The notes beneath the pieces were generated by a model. It searched no databases. It saw only the letters and a list, made by a program, of their open reading frames with translations, and was not told the DNA's origin. This document shows positions 49,201 to 59,421 of a stretch of DNA of 64,000 nucleotides, in pieces. The translations under genes were made by a program, and so were the position numbers. Every line of letters starts with the position of its first letter. Within the stretch, counting starts at the first letter, position 1. Location of the stretch: NCBI GenBank assembly GCA_949752745.1, contig OX457026.1, positions 44,919,239 through 44,983,238 on the forward strand. Reading direction: 5' to 3'. Source of the stretch: Protula sp. h YS-2021 (lineage: Eukaryota > Annelida > Polychaeta > Sabellida > Serpulidae).

Positions 49201-50160
49201 AATCCAGCTGAAAACAATTTTCCTTTATGCCGTTTAATGAAAGACCACATAGTCCCAAACATAGCTACTAGATTTTGTTTACAAACAATATAATTATTTT
49301 ACAGCTGCTCTTTGGTTTGTTTACGGTGTATTTTATTCGACATGCGTAAACATCAAAAAAGAGGAGGCGTAAAGCACTTGGATAGGAGTGTGCAATTTTT
49401 AAAGTTGAGAGATGAAAGTTATGTGTGAGAAAAAAGTAAGATTCTAACCCTGTTTTAAAACGTTTTCGAGTTACCTGCTTTGCCATTTAAGCTGGCAAAG
49501 TGTTTGCTTTGTTATTACTTTTTTTGCTGCTATTAAAGCTGAGTTTATAATTCCCGGGTCACTAGGCGCATCGATAAATTATGAACGGTTGATATAGTAG
49601 AACAAGTGGTTTGGGTACAAAATGCATTAGCACATTCGCAAAACGTATCTCTAGGACCTTCATTACTTCAAAATAAACACAATACATTAATAAAATATTT
49701 CTGTCCACTAATAAAACTATGTTGAAGGTTTATAGAACTTGAAAATAAAATAATAACTATATGTAATAGATAAGAAAGGGTTTGTGGAGGGGCAGCGGCG
49801 CGATACGTTTCGCTGCTATTTTCCAAGCGCTTGCTTCAGTTTTGCTCTTGACTTGCTCTATGCTGAAATTGCAAAGGAGCTCGAAGCGGCTTGCTGGTAT
49901 GGGTCTTTGAAAGAAGGCAGTGAGCTAAGCTCCTGTCAATCAAGAATTAGGCTATCTGGTAGGGCAGCTTTTAGTGGAAACCCGTTTAGGGAACTGACAC
50001 AAAGGGCAAGTCGCTTGCAATTTAACGAGCTGACACTCATCCCAGACGAGACATACTGCCCGGTAAGCTGTTAACTCCCGATTGTCAAGATGTCACAAGT
50101 TGATTGCAATTACGAGTTCATACTAGTCCCAGACGAGACACTGGCGGATTGTTAAGACTC
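49201..50160. other. Intergenic or intronic DNA; unassigned 96-codon frame
   Basis: Mostly AT-rich. The frame 49784-50074 (plus) is GC-richer than its surroundings, but has no recognised domain. A pair of similar phrases (cagacgagacatactgccc, cagacgagacactggcgg) near 50043 and 50125 suggests local duplication. I cannot assign a function. Confidence 0.4.
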
Positions 50161-50164
50161 TATG

Positions 50165-50220
50165 TTCTAATTGACCAGAGTGTCAAAGTTGCCTTTACTT
50201 GGACATAATCTCTACATATT
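50165..50220. repeat. Left arm of a palindrome interrupted by the Polinton
   Basis: The sequence tttacttggacataatctc..acatatt, continued after the Polinton by gtaccagacttaatcc (61674-61689), is the inverse of 61726-61770 (ggattaagtctggtac...gagattatgtccaagtaaa). Before insertion this was one hairpin with arms over 50 bp. Confidence 0.75.
50215..50220. repeat. Polinton target site duplication CATATT (left)
   Basis: CATATT immediately precedes the AG-starting terminus and is repeated at 61668-61673. Six bases is the known Polinton target duplication length. Confidence 0.93.
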
Positions 50221-50756
<536 letters not shown>

Positions 50757-50767
50757 CTGTTCCCAAC

Positions 50768-51274
50768 TTAGAAAAAGGCGACAATGTCTTGAACTTGGCG
50801 AGCAGATTCGGACATCTGTTGTGCGTTAAACAGGAAATGACCCGTTCTCACTTGGCAGGTCTGGCATCGCAGGCTGTATTCATGTCTCAGGGCTGCTTGG
50901 TAGGTGTGTACCACGCCACAGTACAAACACGTCTGGTGACCACAGGTTGCCGCCATGATCTTATCACCTCCTACCAAACAGCCACAACCGGTACAGATGT
51001 TCACATCATGACGCAGGAAGTATCCAGCCCAGGCTGGGTACTCCTCTTCCTCCAGCCTGGACGGAATGGACTTGCCCAACATCGTCATCCGGAAAAAGGC
51101 TTCTATTTTACGCATTTTTTTCACAGCAGTCACTACGTCGTCAAAAAAAAGACACCGGTATGCAGAGTGCAGCCGGGCCGGGTAACAAATGCATGAAGAA
51201 TCGTCTGCATGGTCGGCCGGTAGGTTGTCGTGCTGGAAAATGGACCTCCTGGACTGCTCTGACGGTAAGAGCAT
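50768..51274 (-). CDS. RING-HC-like zinc-binding protein (Polinton cargo)
   Basis: An intact 168-codon frame from a true ATG (51272-51274) to TAA, just inside the left TIR and transcribed toward it. Eight metal ligands fit the RING-HC pattern: C94-x2-C97-x13-C111-x-H113-x2-C116-x2-C119-x17-C137-x2-C140, including CGHQTCLYC. RING domains usually recruit ubiquitin-conjugating enzymes, and several DNA viruses use RING E3 ligases against host defences; a similar role here is inference. The preceding stretch (PAWAGYF) recalls the first half of a BIR domain, a weaker alternative. No other domain was seen. The frame is free of lesions, unlike most neighbours. Confidence 0.6.
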   Translation of the reverse strand: MLLPSEQSRRSIFQHDNLPADHADDSSCICYPARLHSAYRCLFFDDVVTAVKKMRKIEAFFRMTMLGKSIPSRLEEEEYPAWAGYFLRHDVNICTGCGCLVGGDKIMAATCGHQTCLYCGVVHTYQAALRHEYSLRCQTCQVRTGHFLFNAQQMSESARQVQDIVAFF

Positions 51275-51370
51275 GGTTTAAAGCGAAGTAACACTCCATG
51301 ACTGAAGCCTTGTACTGAAGACATTTGTGAAGGGAACACTTACATACTTGGAAAATTAGGCCCATCAAAC

Positions 51371-51620
51371 TAGGATAGTATGTCGGGTCGGACCCCCCCC
51401 CCCCCCCAGGAGAGGTAGCTACATATACCTATGTATAGTATGTCTGCCCTCCCCCCCCCCCAAAGGAGTGCAAAATTTTATCAAATTGGTCATAGTAGAC
51501 ATATTATAGGACAGTGTGTTGGGTTGGACCCCCTCCCCCAGGATAGTATGTCGGGACGGACCCTCCCCCAGGAGAGGTAGCTACATATACCTATGTATAG
51601 TATGTCTGACACTCCGGGGG
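51371..51620. repeat. Poly-C / 'gagaggtagctacatatacc' repeats
   Basis: Two copies of aggagaggtagctacatatacctatgtatagtatgtctg (about 51409 and 51571), plus several cggaccc(c)n and ggatagtatgtcggg words. They lie between the outward RING-like gene and the rightward genes. Confidence 0.8.
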
Positions 51621-51720
51621 CCATTTTGAGATTTTTGCATATTTATCCGTTTCAGACAATTCTGAGCATTTTTGGTTTTCAGACAACCCCCTCCCCCCCT
51701 CCTCCCAGAAAAACCCTTGA
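51608..51720. promoter_or_regulatory. Left subterminal repeat in divergent intergenic region
   Basis: gggggccattttgagatttttgcatatttatccgtttcagacaattctgagcatttttggttttcag is an inverted copy of the units repeated at 60053-60360 near the other end. Both lie between an outward and an inward gene, so a shared cis-acting role (bidirectional promoter or replication signal) is plausible but unproven. Confidence 0.55.
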
Positions 51721-51739
51721 AAAACCCTTAAAAATAGCG

Positions 51740-51747
51740 TATAAATA
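51740..51747 (+). promoter_or_regulatory. TATA box (TATAAATA)
   Basis: Lies 44 bp before the ATG at 51791. Similar TATA-to-ATG spacing (about 40-60 bp) is seen for other genes of this Polinton. Confidence 0.65.
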
Positions 51748-51790
51748 GGAGGTCAAGAGCTAGTTACAACATTTCAAATCAACCAGAAAA

Positions 51791-52149
51791 ATGACTACAA
51801 CTAACAAGACAATCACAATGATGAGGAACGGCCGTCCAGTGACACTGACAACGGAGTGTTACAAGTGCTGGGTGTGGTTAGAATATGCAGGGCAGCCTCA
51901 CAACTGCCCCATACACCGCAACGCACCGCGTCGGTTCTGCTGTAAGACTTATGGCGGTCTCCTCTGGTACAAGTTTACAGCGACGTTGCCTGGGCCGTGA
52001 CCGGTGTGTACAGACTGGTGGTGGTGTGGCGCGACACTCAAAACACAACATATTACAACTTCCACCCCTTCAAGTGTGCAGGAAGACCGTTTACCATGCA
52101 ACAGTTCTACAGATACCAACGCAGTTGCAGGAACCCGACATGTTGGTGA
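51791..52149 (+). pseudogene. Small Cys-rich Polinton protein, frameshifted
   Basis: Starts at the ATG 51791. The first frame has TECYKCWVWLEYAG..HNCPIH, a CxxC...CxxH-like putative zinc site, and ends at TGA 51998-52000. Coding character continues in another frame from about 51980 to TGA 52147-52149, with VYRLVVVWRD and further Cys residues. One frameshift near 51976-51985 separates the halves. Total length is about 120 codons. I do not recognise the family. A TATA box precedes it, so it was a real gene of the element. Confidence 0.55.
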
Positions 52150-52244
52150 AGAGCCAACTTAATAAAACTTTCGGCCCTTCTAAGGGTCATCCTCGCTTAT
52201 AAAATGACGCTGATTATGTCTATGGATGCCTGTGTGTGCGTATG

Positions 52245-52252
52245 TATAAAAG
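52245..52252 (+). promoter_or_regulatory. TATA box (TATAAAAG) before the zinc-finger/polymerase frame
   Basis: TATAAAAG ends 53 bp before the ATG at 52306. The identical octamer precedes the PC4-like gene (56036) and, on the minus strand, the pX-like gene (60016-60009). Confidence 0.7.
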
Positions 52253-52305
52253 GGGACGTCTGAGAACACATTTCAGTTCAAGCAATTGATGTGAAAACAA
52301 CAGCA

Positions 52306-52769
52306 ATGGCAGCTAGTTCAGTCAAGGATACACCAGTCCTCTGCCTTGAATGCAATGTGGAATTTCCATCTTTGGAATTGTTTGAGACACATACATGTAG
52401 TAAAGCTGAGATGAAAACTGCAGTGAAACGTGCTCGTGAAGAGCATGAGAAAGGAGCAAAGAGACGAAAAATGGAACAAGATGGCATTTTGATACGCAGT
52501 CCAGTTCTCTGCCTTCAATGCAATGTGAAATTTCCATCTTTGGAATTGTTTGATACACATATATGCAGTAAAGCTGAGATGAAAACTAGTGAAAGGTGTT
52601 CGTGAAGAGCATGAGAAAGATGGAACAAGATGACATTTGGATACCCGGTCCATTCCTCTGCCTTGAATGCAATGTGGAATTTCTATCTCTGGATGCGTTT
52701 GAGGCACATGCATGCATACCAGCTAAGATGAAAAATGTGTCTCATGAAGAACATGTTTCAAAGAAATGA
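52306..52769 (+). pseudogene. Zinc-finger repeat segment upstream of (probably N-terminal to) the DNA polymerase
   Basis: Starts at ATG 52306. Three copies of a finger-like motif, LCLECNVEFPSLELFETHTC (C-x2-C-x12-H-x-C), begin near 52334, 52502 and 52654. They are followed by Lys/Glu-rich linkers such as REEHEKGAKRRKME. The DNA units are 150-168 bp, so they arose by tandem duplication. A frameshift at about 52595 truncates the second linker. The third finger is in the same frame as the polymerase N-terminus, separated only by a TGA at 52767-52769. I infer that the fingers were an N-terminal extension of the polymerase. Confidence 0.6.
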
Positions 52770-55700
52770 AAAACGGGACAAGTAGGGAGAGACAGAAGGG
52801 TTAGTCATGGCGAAAACGCACAGGAAAAACGGTTTCAGTCTGAGGATAAAACGGATTTACTACTTGAAATGCGACAGCAAGAGAACCGTATCAAGACAGA
52901 TTTGGTGGAAACCTTAAACCATGGAATGAAATGGTATATTGTGGTACGTGCTCGTTTTAAGTAATTGACTGCTAATGCAGGTGTCATGATAGAATAAGTG
53001 GATAATGCATTTATCAGCAGTACAACATATACAGCATACAATCCAGCGGATATTGAAAAGGACTTGCCAGAAGCCGATAAAGAATTGTTTACTAAGTTTG
53101 ACGAACATGAGCAACAAGGCTGTGGCCGGGTGTTGGATAATATATTGTACGTTGAAGTACATACAGCTACATCAGAGCCTCTGGAAGCGAGTAGTTTTAT
53201 CCCACTGCCGAAAAAGAGAAAAATACAAGGGTTGTGTTAAACATTAAGAATGATGACAACAAGTGTTTATTATGGTCAGTATTGGCTTACCTTCACTCTC
53301 ATGAGAACAAACCATTTGAGAAAGAATTAAAGGTAGAGGGTATTAGATTTACAACGCCAATTACTGACATTCCAAAGTTTGAAAAGAAGAACGATGTGTC
53401 CATCAACGTGTTTGGATAGGAACAAGGTGTAGTTGTTCCAATACAACTCAGTCGAAAAACCAGTGTGAGAGACATCAACTTACTTCTGATTAGCAATGAC
53501 AAGAAAAGGCATTACTGCTTGATGAAGAATTTCAACAAACTTATATCTTGTCCATCAAAGCATAAGGCTACAGCTTTTCATTGTTTCAACTGTCTCCAGG
53601 GGTTTGTGCGACAAGATGTTTTAGATAAGCATCGTGAAGTGTGTGACAAGCATGGAGCATAACGTTTATCATTCCCCAGGGAACTTATTATCAAGTTCAA
53701 GAATGTAGCCAAACAATAGCGAGCACCTTTTGTGATTCATGCCGACTTTGAATGTTTCACGCAAAAGCATGAAGAAGGAGACAAGTATCAGCATCATCGT
53801 CCAAACAGCTTTGCCTATGTGGTTGTTAGCCAGTATGATACACGTGCACCAGTCGTGTATCGAGGAGACAATGCCGTAAAGGTCTTCTTAGACCATATGG
53901 TGAATGAGCGTGATCGCATTGTGCGTGGTTTAGAGCAACCAAAGGGGATGACCTGTGAGGACCGAGAGAATTGTAAGAAGCTGTCCATTGCTACATTTGT
54001 CATTTGTGTGAGAGATCATAACCATATCAATGGCAAATACCGCGGAGCAGTGCATAGTGAATGCAACTTACAATTTCGACTAAGAAAGGATCAACAGGGT
54101 GATAAAGATTCTTTTATCATTCCTGTGTTTTTCAACAATTTGCGAGGCTATGACAGTCATCTTATCATGGAAGAAATTGGAAAATTCAAAGATAGAACGA
54201 TCATACGGTCATTCCCACAACCATTGAGAAATATATTGCATTCACCATGAGCAACCTGAAATTTACGGATAGCTTTCAGTTCATGAGTACCTCTCTACAG
54301 AAGCTGGTATCCAACCTTGCGGCAGAAGGGAAAGATAACTTCTATAACATGACTTCTCACATTCACGATTGTAACCAACAAGATTTGCTGCTGAGAAAGG
54401 GAGTAGACCCCTACGATTACGTTCACGAACCATCCAAGTTTGCTGAAATGCAGCTACCATCAAAGGATAAGGTTTATAGTCATCTCAGCGAAGAGGACAT
54501 TAGCGATCAGGATTATGCTCATGAGCAGAAGGTGTGGGATACATTCAACTGTATCACATTCGGTGAATACCACGACCTATACCTGAAATCAGATGTGTTA
54601 CTGCTGGCTGTCGTGTTTGAAAATTTTCGTCAAGTGTGCCTCAACACATATGAATTGGATCCTGCTCATTATTATACAGCGCCAGGACTATCGTAGGTGC
54701 TATGTTAAAGCGACGAAGGTGAAGTTGGAATTAATCACTGACATTGACATGTGCCAAATGACTGAGCAAGGCATACGTGTTGGAATATATGTGATCACGC
54801 ACAAGTATGCGAAAGCAAATAACCCCTACATAGCAGATTACAATTTTGAGATAACAAACAACTACCGGACGTACCTCGACGCAAACAACTTGTATGGCCG
54901 GGCCATGCCGCATAGCATGCCACAAATTGGATTTATGTGGGTAAGCGAGCCAAAATCCCTCGACTTCATGGATGTGGCTGAAGATGACGACATTGGATAC
55001 ATTTTAGAAGAATTGTCAGAGCAAAGTCAGAAGCTGTGGAAAGATCTGAACATGAAAGACAAACCTAGTGAAAAGCTCATTCCTAACTTGTGTGACATGA
55101 AGAAATATGTGATTCATTATAATACTTTGCAGCAGTACATCTCACTGGGGTTGAAAGTCACCAAAGTGCACTGTGCCGTCATGTTTGCACAGGGAAAATA
55201 GTTGGAGAAATACATTACCTTGAACACGGAAAAGAGAAAATTGGCTAAGAAACAATTTGAGAAAAACTTCTTCAAACTGATGAACAACTCTGTGTTTGGC
55301 AAAACCATGTAAAATATGAGAAAGCGAATCAATGTTGAACTTGTTCACAAGGAAGAGCGGTTCAAGAAACTTGTGGCCAAGCCTTCTTTCCACAAATTTA
55401 AAATTTTGAACGAAGATTTGACCGTTGTACATTTACGTAAAGTGGATTTGCTTCTGGACAAACCCATTCAAGTCGGCTGTACAATTCTCGACCGCAGCAA
55501 AGTGCTTATGTTTAACTTTCATTACAATTACAGCATGGTGAAGTATCCAAATGCCAAGTTGTTGTTCAGCGACACCGACAGTCTATGTTATGACATAGAA
55601 ACGGAAGATATATACAAGGATATGCAGCAAGATGCTGACTTGTTCGACACAAGTAACTATCCGTTAGATCACTTCCTGCATTCCAACATGACCAAAAAAG

Positions 55701-56040
55701 TGCTTGGGAAAATGAAGGATGAGACAGCAGGCATCCCCATTGAAGAGTTTGTTGGACTTCGACCGAAAATATACAGTTTAATGTGTGGTGGGAAAGAAAA
55801 ACATACAGCTAAAGGCATCAATCGAGCCTGTAAAAGACGCATTAAACATATGCAGTATAGAGACAGTTTGTTCAACCAAACTCAAACGATGACTACAGGA
55901 CCCATTATTCGAAGTCATGACCACCAGCTTTTATCGGAGAAGTTGAGGAAAGTAGCCCATCCCCATATGATGACAAGCGATACGTGTTGAATGATGGCTA
56001 TTCCATCTTAGCGCATGGACATTACAAGGCAACATTATAA
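52770..56040 (+). pseudogene. POLB: Protein-primed family B DNA polymerase (PolB), multiply broken
   Basis: Replicative polymerase of Polintons. Landmarks in order: N-terminal conserved block (52998-53420); exonuclease Exo I DFECF (about 53744); Exo II NNLRGYDSHLI (about 54133); Exo III YHDLYLKSD (about 54568); palm motif A YLDANNLYG (about 54871); motif [13 protein letters not shown] (about 55273); motif C SDTDS (about 55567); C-terminal residues to TAA 56038-56040. The DANNLYG form of motif A is typical of protein-primed polymerases. Stops interrupt the reading at 52962, 52995, 53417, 53660, 53717, 55199 and 55310. Frame changes occur near 53230, 54245, 54700 and 55930-55980. All catalytic motifs are still recognisable, but the gene cannot make a full protein. 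Confidence 0.95.
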
Positions 56041-56043
56041 AAG
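56036..56043 (+). promoter_or_regulatory. TATA box (TATAAAAG) overlapping the PolB stop codon
   Basis: The TAA stop of PolB (56038-56040) lies inside TATAAAAG, 57 bp before the ATG at 56100. The promoter of the next gene and the end of the polymerase frame share bases. Confidence 0.7.
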
Positions 56044-56099
56044 GGGGGGAAGTCCTCCAACGTAAAAGTTATTTGAGGTGTGAACACTGAAGCGTTAAC

Positions 56100-56639
56100 A
56101 TGGAAGTTACAAATCGTACGAGATCTGCAACTGATATGGATACTTTTGCTGATAGAGTAAAAGACTAAAAAGTCAAAAATCCTACCACCACCACTACCAT
56201 CAAGAAATTGAAAGTGGAGACGACAGCCTCGCCACGACAGTCGTGGGATGGAATGCTTTCTCTAGGAAATGGAAAGTATATTAAAATTATGAAACAAAGC
56301 AATGAAGGAATGGTGAACATTCGCAAGTACCTCAGAGATGAGGGGTCTGGAAGAAACCGTCCTACGAAAAAGGGTATTTTGTTGACAATATCTGAATGGA
56401 AAATGTTAAAGAAGCAGGTAAAAGAAGTGGATAAAAGGCTTCGAAGACAAGAGGACAGCTCATAAAATGTACGTACTGCCATCACGAATGCATTAGTGTT
56501 TAACGGTGGCGCATACTTCACCGTGAATGACTTGAATGAAGTTGTTATAAATTCTGAGCATCGGTTTAAACCTGAAGTGTGGAAAGACTTTAAAAACCTG
56601 GATTTAAACGCAAACTTGAAAATAATGTTGAAGTGTTAG
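56100..56639 (+). pseudogene. PC4/Sub1-like single-stranded-DNA-binding protein with two in-frame stops
   Basis: One frame runs from ATG 56100 to TAG 56637-56639, broken by TAA at 56166 and 56463. The middle part (56208-56465) fits the PC4 domain: WDGMLSLGNGKYIKIMKQ, NIRKYLRDEG, KKGILLTISEWKMLKKQV. That is the basic beta-ridge followed by the KGI.L....W..L helix of PC4/Sub1. PC4 proteins bind single-stranded DNA and act in transcription or replication. The C-terminal part (56466-56639) has no recognised domain. Its TATA box overlaps the PolB end, and coding character continues beyond 56639 in another frame. Confidence 0.75.
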
Positions 56640-57435
56640 TGATTGGACATGATTCTGACATACGTGTTAGATTCTGGCAAAATCTTTTACAGGATTATCC
56701 AGAGGATTATAATGGAGTTGTGCCAGATACTCCATATTCATCATTAATAGCTTTGATATGAAGAGATGGCGCGTAGTCTTACGATTCTTAGAAGCCATAC
56801 AACATCCATTCTTCACCATCTTGCGAGCATACAAATGCCTTCACAGACAAGGAGACTGCTCATAGTTGATCCGACTGTTGAACGAGATGGAAGACTTTTT
56901 ATCGGATTACGAACCCATTAGAGATGGATTCTCATATCTTAGAAACTTGTGTTAAGACATTTTGAAAAGTATATCATACTATCGCCTGACGCATAATCCG
57001 TGTTGAAAGACCATCTAGAAGATACCTGGCTTTCTCCTTATTCTCTCAGAGGATTTAGAAGTGCGTGTGACTGAGAACTATCTAGATATGTTTGTACGAT
57101 GCCGCCAGTATGACGAGCTTGCAGAACGCTACGACTACATCATCCTTAACACAGTGGAATGGTATGCTCTTAGCACTGGATTAGGAAGAACCTGACGATT
57201 GAATTCAAAGAGGACTTGAAAAAGTCAACTCATGCAAGGTACCAAATCCATTGAGCTGACACATGCCATGTGGGTTATGGTGATGAACACTGACATGAAT
57301 GAACATGGATATGAACTGAAACTGTCTGAACATGAAGATGTTAAAATAATAAAGGTAATGGACAGTGTTATGCGAGTTTTCATAGCATTTACAAACGTGG
57401 ATATAATGTCTATGATACATATATTAATTTAGATT
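56640..57435 (+). pseudogene. Remnants of one or two unidentified Polinton proteins
   Basis: 56627-56760 continues the preceding gene in a shifted frame (VLVIGHDSDIRVRFWQNLL, ending TGA 56758-56760). From ATG 56766 coding-like pieces alternate between frames: LLIVDPTVERDGRLFIGL (about 56850-56905), KYIILSPDA (about 56968-56995), DTWLSPYSLRGFRSACD (57020-57070), YDYIILNTVEWYALSTG (about 57130-57180) and MDSVMRVFIAFTNVDI (57358-57405). Together they look like a protein of about 200 residues ruined by several stops and frameshifts. I do not recognise the family, and no integrase or ATPase motif is present. Confidence 0.5.
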
Positions 57436-57633
57436 GGTATGAATGACATTCGTTTATCAATGTATTGAATGCATTTGTAAAAAAGTTTAATGTAAAATAA
57501 TTGTTGAAATGTAAATAATGTATAAAACAATAAAAAAGAAAGTTGTATAAAACTATCTTGTTTTTAATTACAATGGTTATAATAAATGAAATTGACAATT
57601 ACCAACAACTTAACTAATACAACTAATACAACA
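57436..57633. terminator. Convergent AT-rich intergenic region with poly(A) signals
   Basis: About 200 bp, strongly AT-rich, between the converging left-half and right-half genes. It contains plus-strand AATAAA (about 57528) and several A/T runs usable in both directions. Likely shared 3' end region of the Polinton transcripts. Confidence 0.5.
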
Positions 57634-58062
57634 TCAATAAAATAATGGTTTATAACGTCTATATACAAAATCCTTTACAACAAAATCACCATCACTTCTT
57701 CTTAATACATCAATGATTTCAAAAGGACTACGTCCTCGAGCTGTTTGAATGATATAATACGCACAATAAAATCCACATGTAGACGATATCGGTGTTTGTA
57801 ATGGAACTGAATTATAAATGAAATTAAACTTATTCAAACGAATGTCTGTAGGTAACAGTCCATATGAGTAAAAATATTCTGCAGGGTCTTTGTTAAAATA
57901 TACTGCTACCCAATGCTTTTCTGGTTCATCATGATCGTTTGTGTTGATGACGTAGACACCGCGTTGTAAAGATGGTAACTGGTCCATGGAAAACACGCCT
58001 TGAAACAAGTCTTTTGTCGCGACATCATGGGACAGTATGGCCTCTAACTGCTTCGTGTTCAT
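57634..58062 (-). CDS. PRO: Adenain-like cysteine protease (PRO), intact frame
   Basis: 142 codons from ATG 58060-58062 to a stop at 57634. It matches the adenovirus-type maturation protease of Polintons: catalytic His50 in HWVAVYF, oxyanion Gln89, and catalytic Cys96 in ISSTCGFYC exactly seven residues after the Gln. The residue normally acidic in the F(D/E)S.G motif is Tyr65 here (YFYSYG), so the triad may be incomplete. The family's role is cleavage of capsid precursors during virion maturation. The start codon overlaps the capsid gene stop as ATGA. No stops or frameshifts within the frame. Confidence 0.85.
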   Translation of the reverse strand: MNTKQLEAILSHDVATKDLFQGVFSMDQLPSLQRGVYVINTNDHDEPEKHWVAVYFNKDPAEYFYSYGLLPTDIRLNKFNFIYNSVPLQTPISSTCGFYCAYYIIQTARGRSPFEIIDVLRRSDGDFVVKDFVYRRYKPLFY

Positions 58063-59406
58063 GACTGGTAGTCGAATTGAATGTTGCGATTTGCACTTAT
58101 TTTAATAATGTTATCAAATTCAGCATAGACTATAACATTGACTGTATTTTGCAAGGCCCTGGCAAAATTCATCTCTAGCCGCAAATTCTCAAGTTTGATC
58201 AGGGAATAATGATCATCACTATCATAATCAGGTGTTAAGTCGAAAGAAAATAAAGCATAACCTCTAGGCCAATCTTCCCTTTTTATAATGGAACTATTCT
58301 CACCGTTCAATCTATCAAAAGATTTGTAAGGAGTTTCAAAAGCGTCAAGATATTTGTTCCGATTTATGTTAAGCTTGAGAGGTTTAGATAGGACTGCTTC
58401 ACCATCAGTGTAAAGTTGCATGTAGTTAAGATTAAAATGTTCAAAATTGTATGGATTTCTCGATACTGTTCCAGCAAAGGCTTCTTCATGAACCAGTCCA
58501 ATGACTGGTAATTGGCCTAAAAAGATGTTATCTTTCACAAAAGATTGAAATCCAGCTGGAATGGCTAAAATTTTACATTCTTTTCTAGTAATAAGAAACT
58601 TAGCAGGACTTTTCATCAATGCATCTGCATGTCCTAACGGAATACCTGAACTAACCCTCACTTTGCAAATGGTTAAAAATGCATCTTTCACTTCTACTTT
58701 GAAACCATTTTTTGCAGCCGTTAATACATATTCATTTTTCGTCTGTGTAAACGCAATTTCATACTGATGCCAATGGGAAGATAACGATCCTGCTCAAACA
58801 ATCTAAACTTAAAGTACCTGAAAGCATAAACTCACGGCTTAGACGAGTATACAAATAATGATTATGTAAACCATTATTTCCTGCTTCAGCTAGATCACCA
58901 CCCTCGAGATTTACATGAAAACCTGTTACGTACTTTTCATGATTAGCTCTTTTCACCTCAACAGAATTCATTGATCCAGCGATATCTTTATAGCTGAGAC
59001 GCATAGAGCGCTCAGAATTGAGACTTTCTTCCGAATCATGAATGAGGTGGGATATAATGCTGGTATAACCATGGGTATTGTTACTATGTGATACCAAACG
59101 ATCATTCAGGACTAATTCAGTATTGGACCATAAACCATTAAACAAATCATTGATACATGATACGTTATCATCTGCACCACACGGTGTTCCATCACCCTTT
59201 ACAACGCTGCATATAATATGAAGTCTACTGTTCTTTAAACCTAGACATTCTTCTGTACTTCCAGGAATGTAAAATTTTATTGCAGTACCCTCTTTAATGG
59301 TAGTGAGTGGTTGATAGTCTACATTATAACTTTTTTGCAGCAGTTTGTGTTGGGGGTATGTGAAACCATTCCAATGGAGAAAGACTACATTCACATGAAT
59401 GATTAT
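58059..59406 (-). pseudogene. MCP: Double-jelly-roll major capsid protein (hexon-like), one frameshift
   Basis: Two abutting frames of ~210 codons each: 58759-59406 with NVDYQPLTTI, IKFYIPGSTEECLGLK and LFNGLWSNTELVLN, and 58059 to about 58765 with GLVHEEAFAGTVSRNPYNF, GYALFSFDLTPD and VYAEFDNIIKI. Order and motifs fit the Polinton/adintovirus hexon-type capsid protein. A one-base frame change at about 58765-58775 separates the halves; the downstream frame is open up to that point without needing an ATG. At the 5' end no in-frame ATG follows the upstream stop before the conserved region, so the start is lost or unclear. It ends in TGA overlapping the protease ATG. Confidence 0.78.
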
Positions 59407-59421
59407 GAATTAAGGACATTT

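Noticed and set aside
50768..51274. BIR (inhibitor-of-apoptosis) domain in the left terminal gene
   Set aside because: The stretch before the cysteines recalls a BIR start, but the eight ligands fit RING-HC spacing much better and the BIR C-x2-C...H...C order is not met.
53417..55312. Reassigned stop codons (alternative genetic code) to explain the PolB stops
   Set aside because: The stops are of mixed types and accompany several frameshifts. PEX3 exons use the standard code without internal stops, so ordinary decay is simpler.
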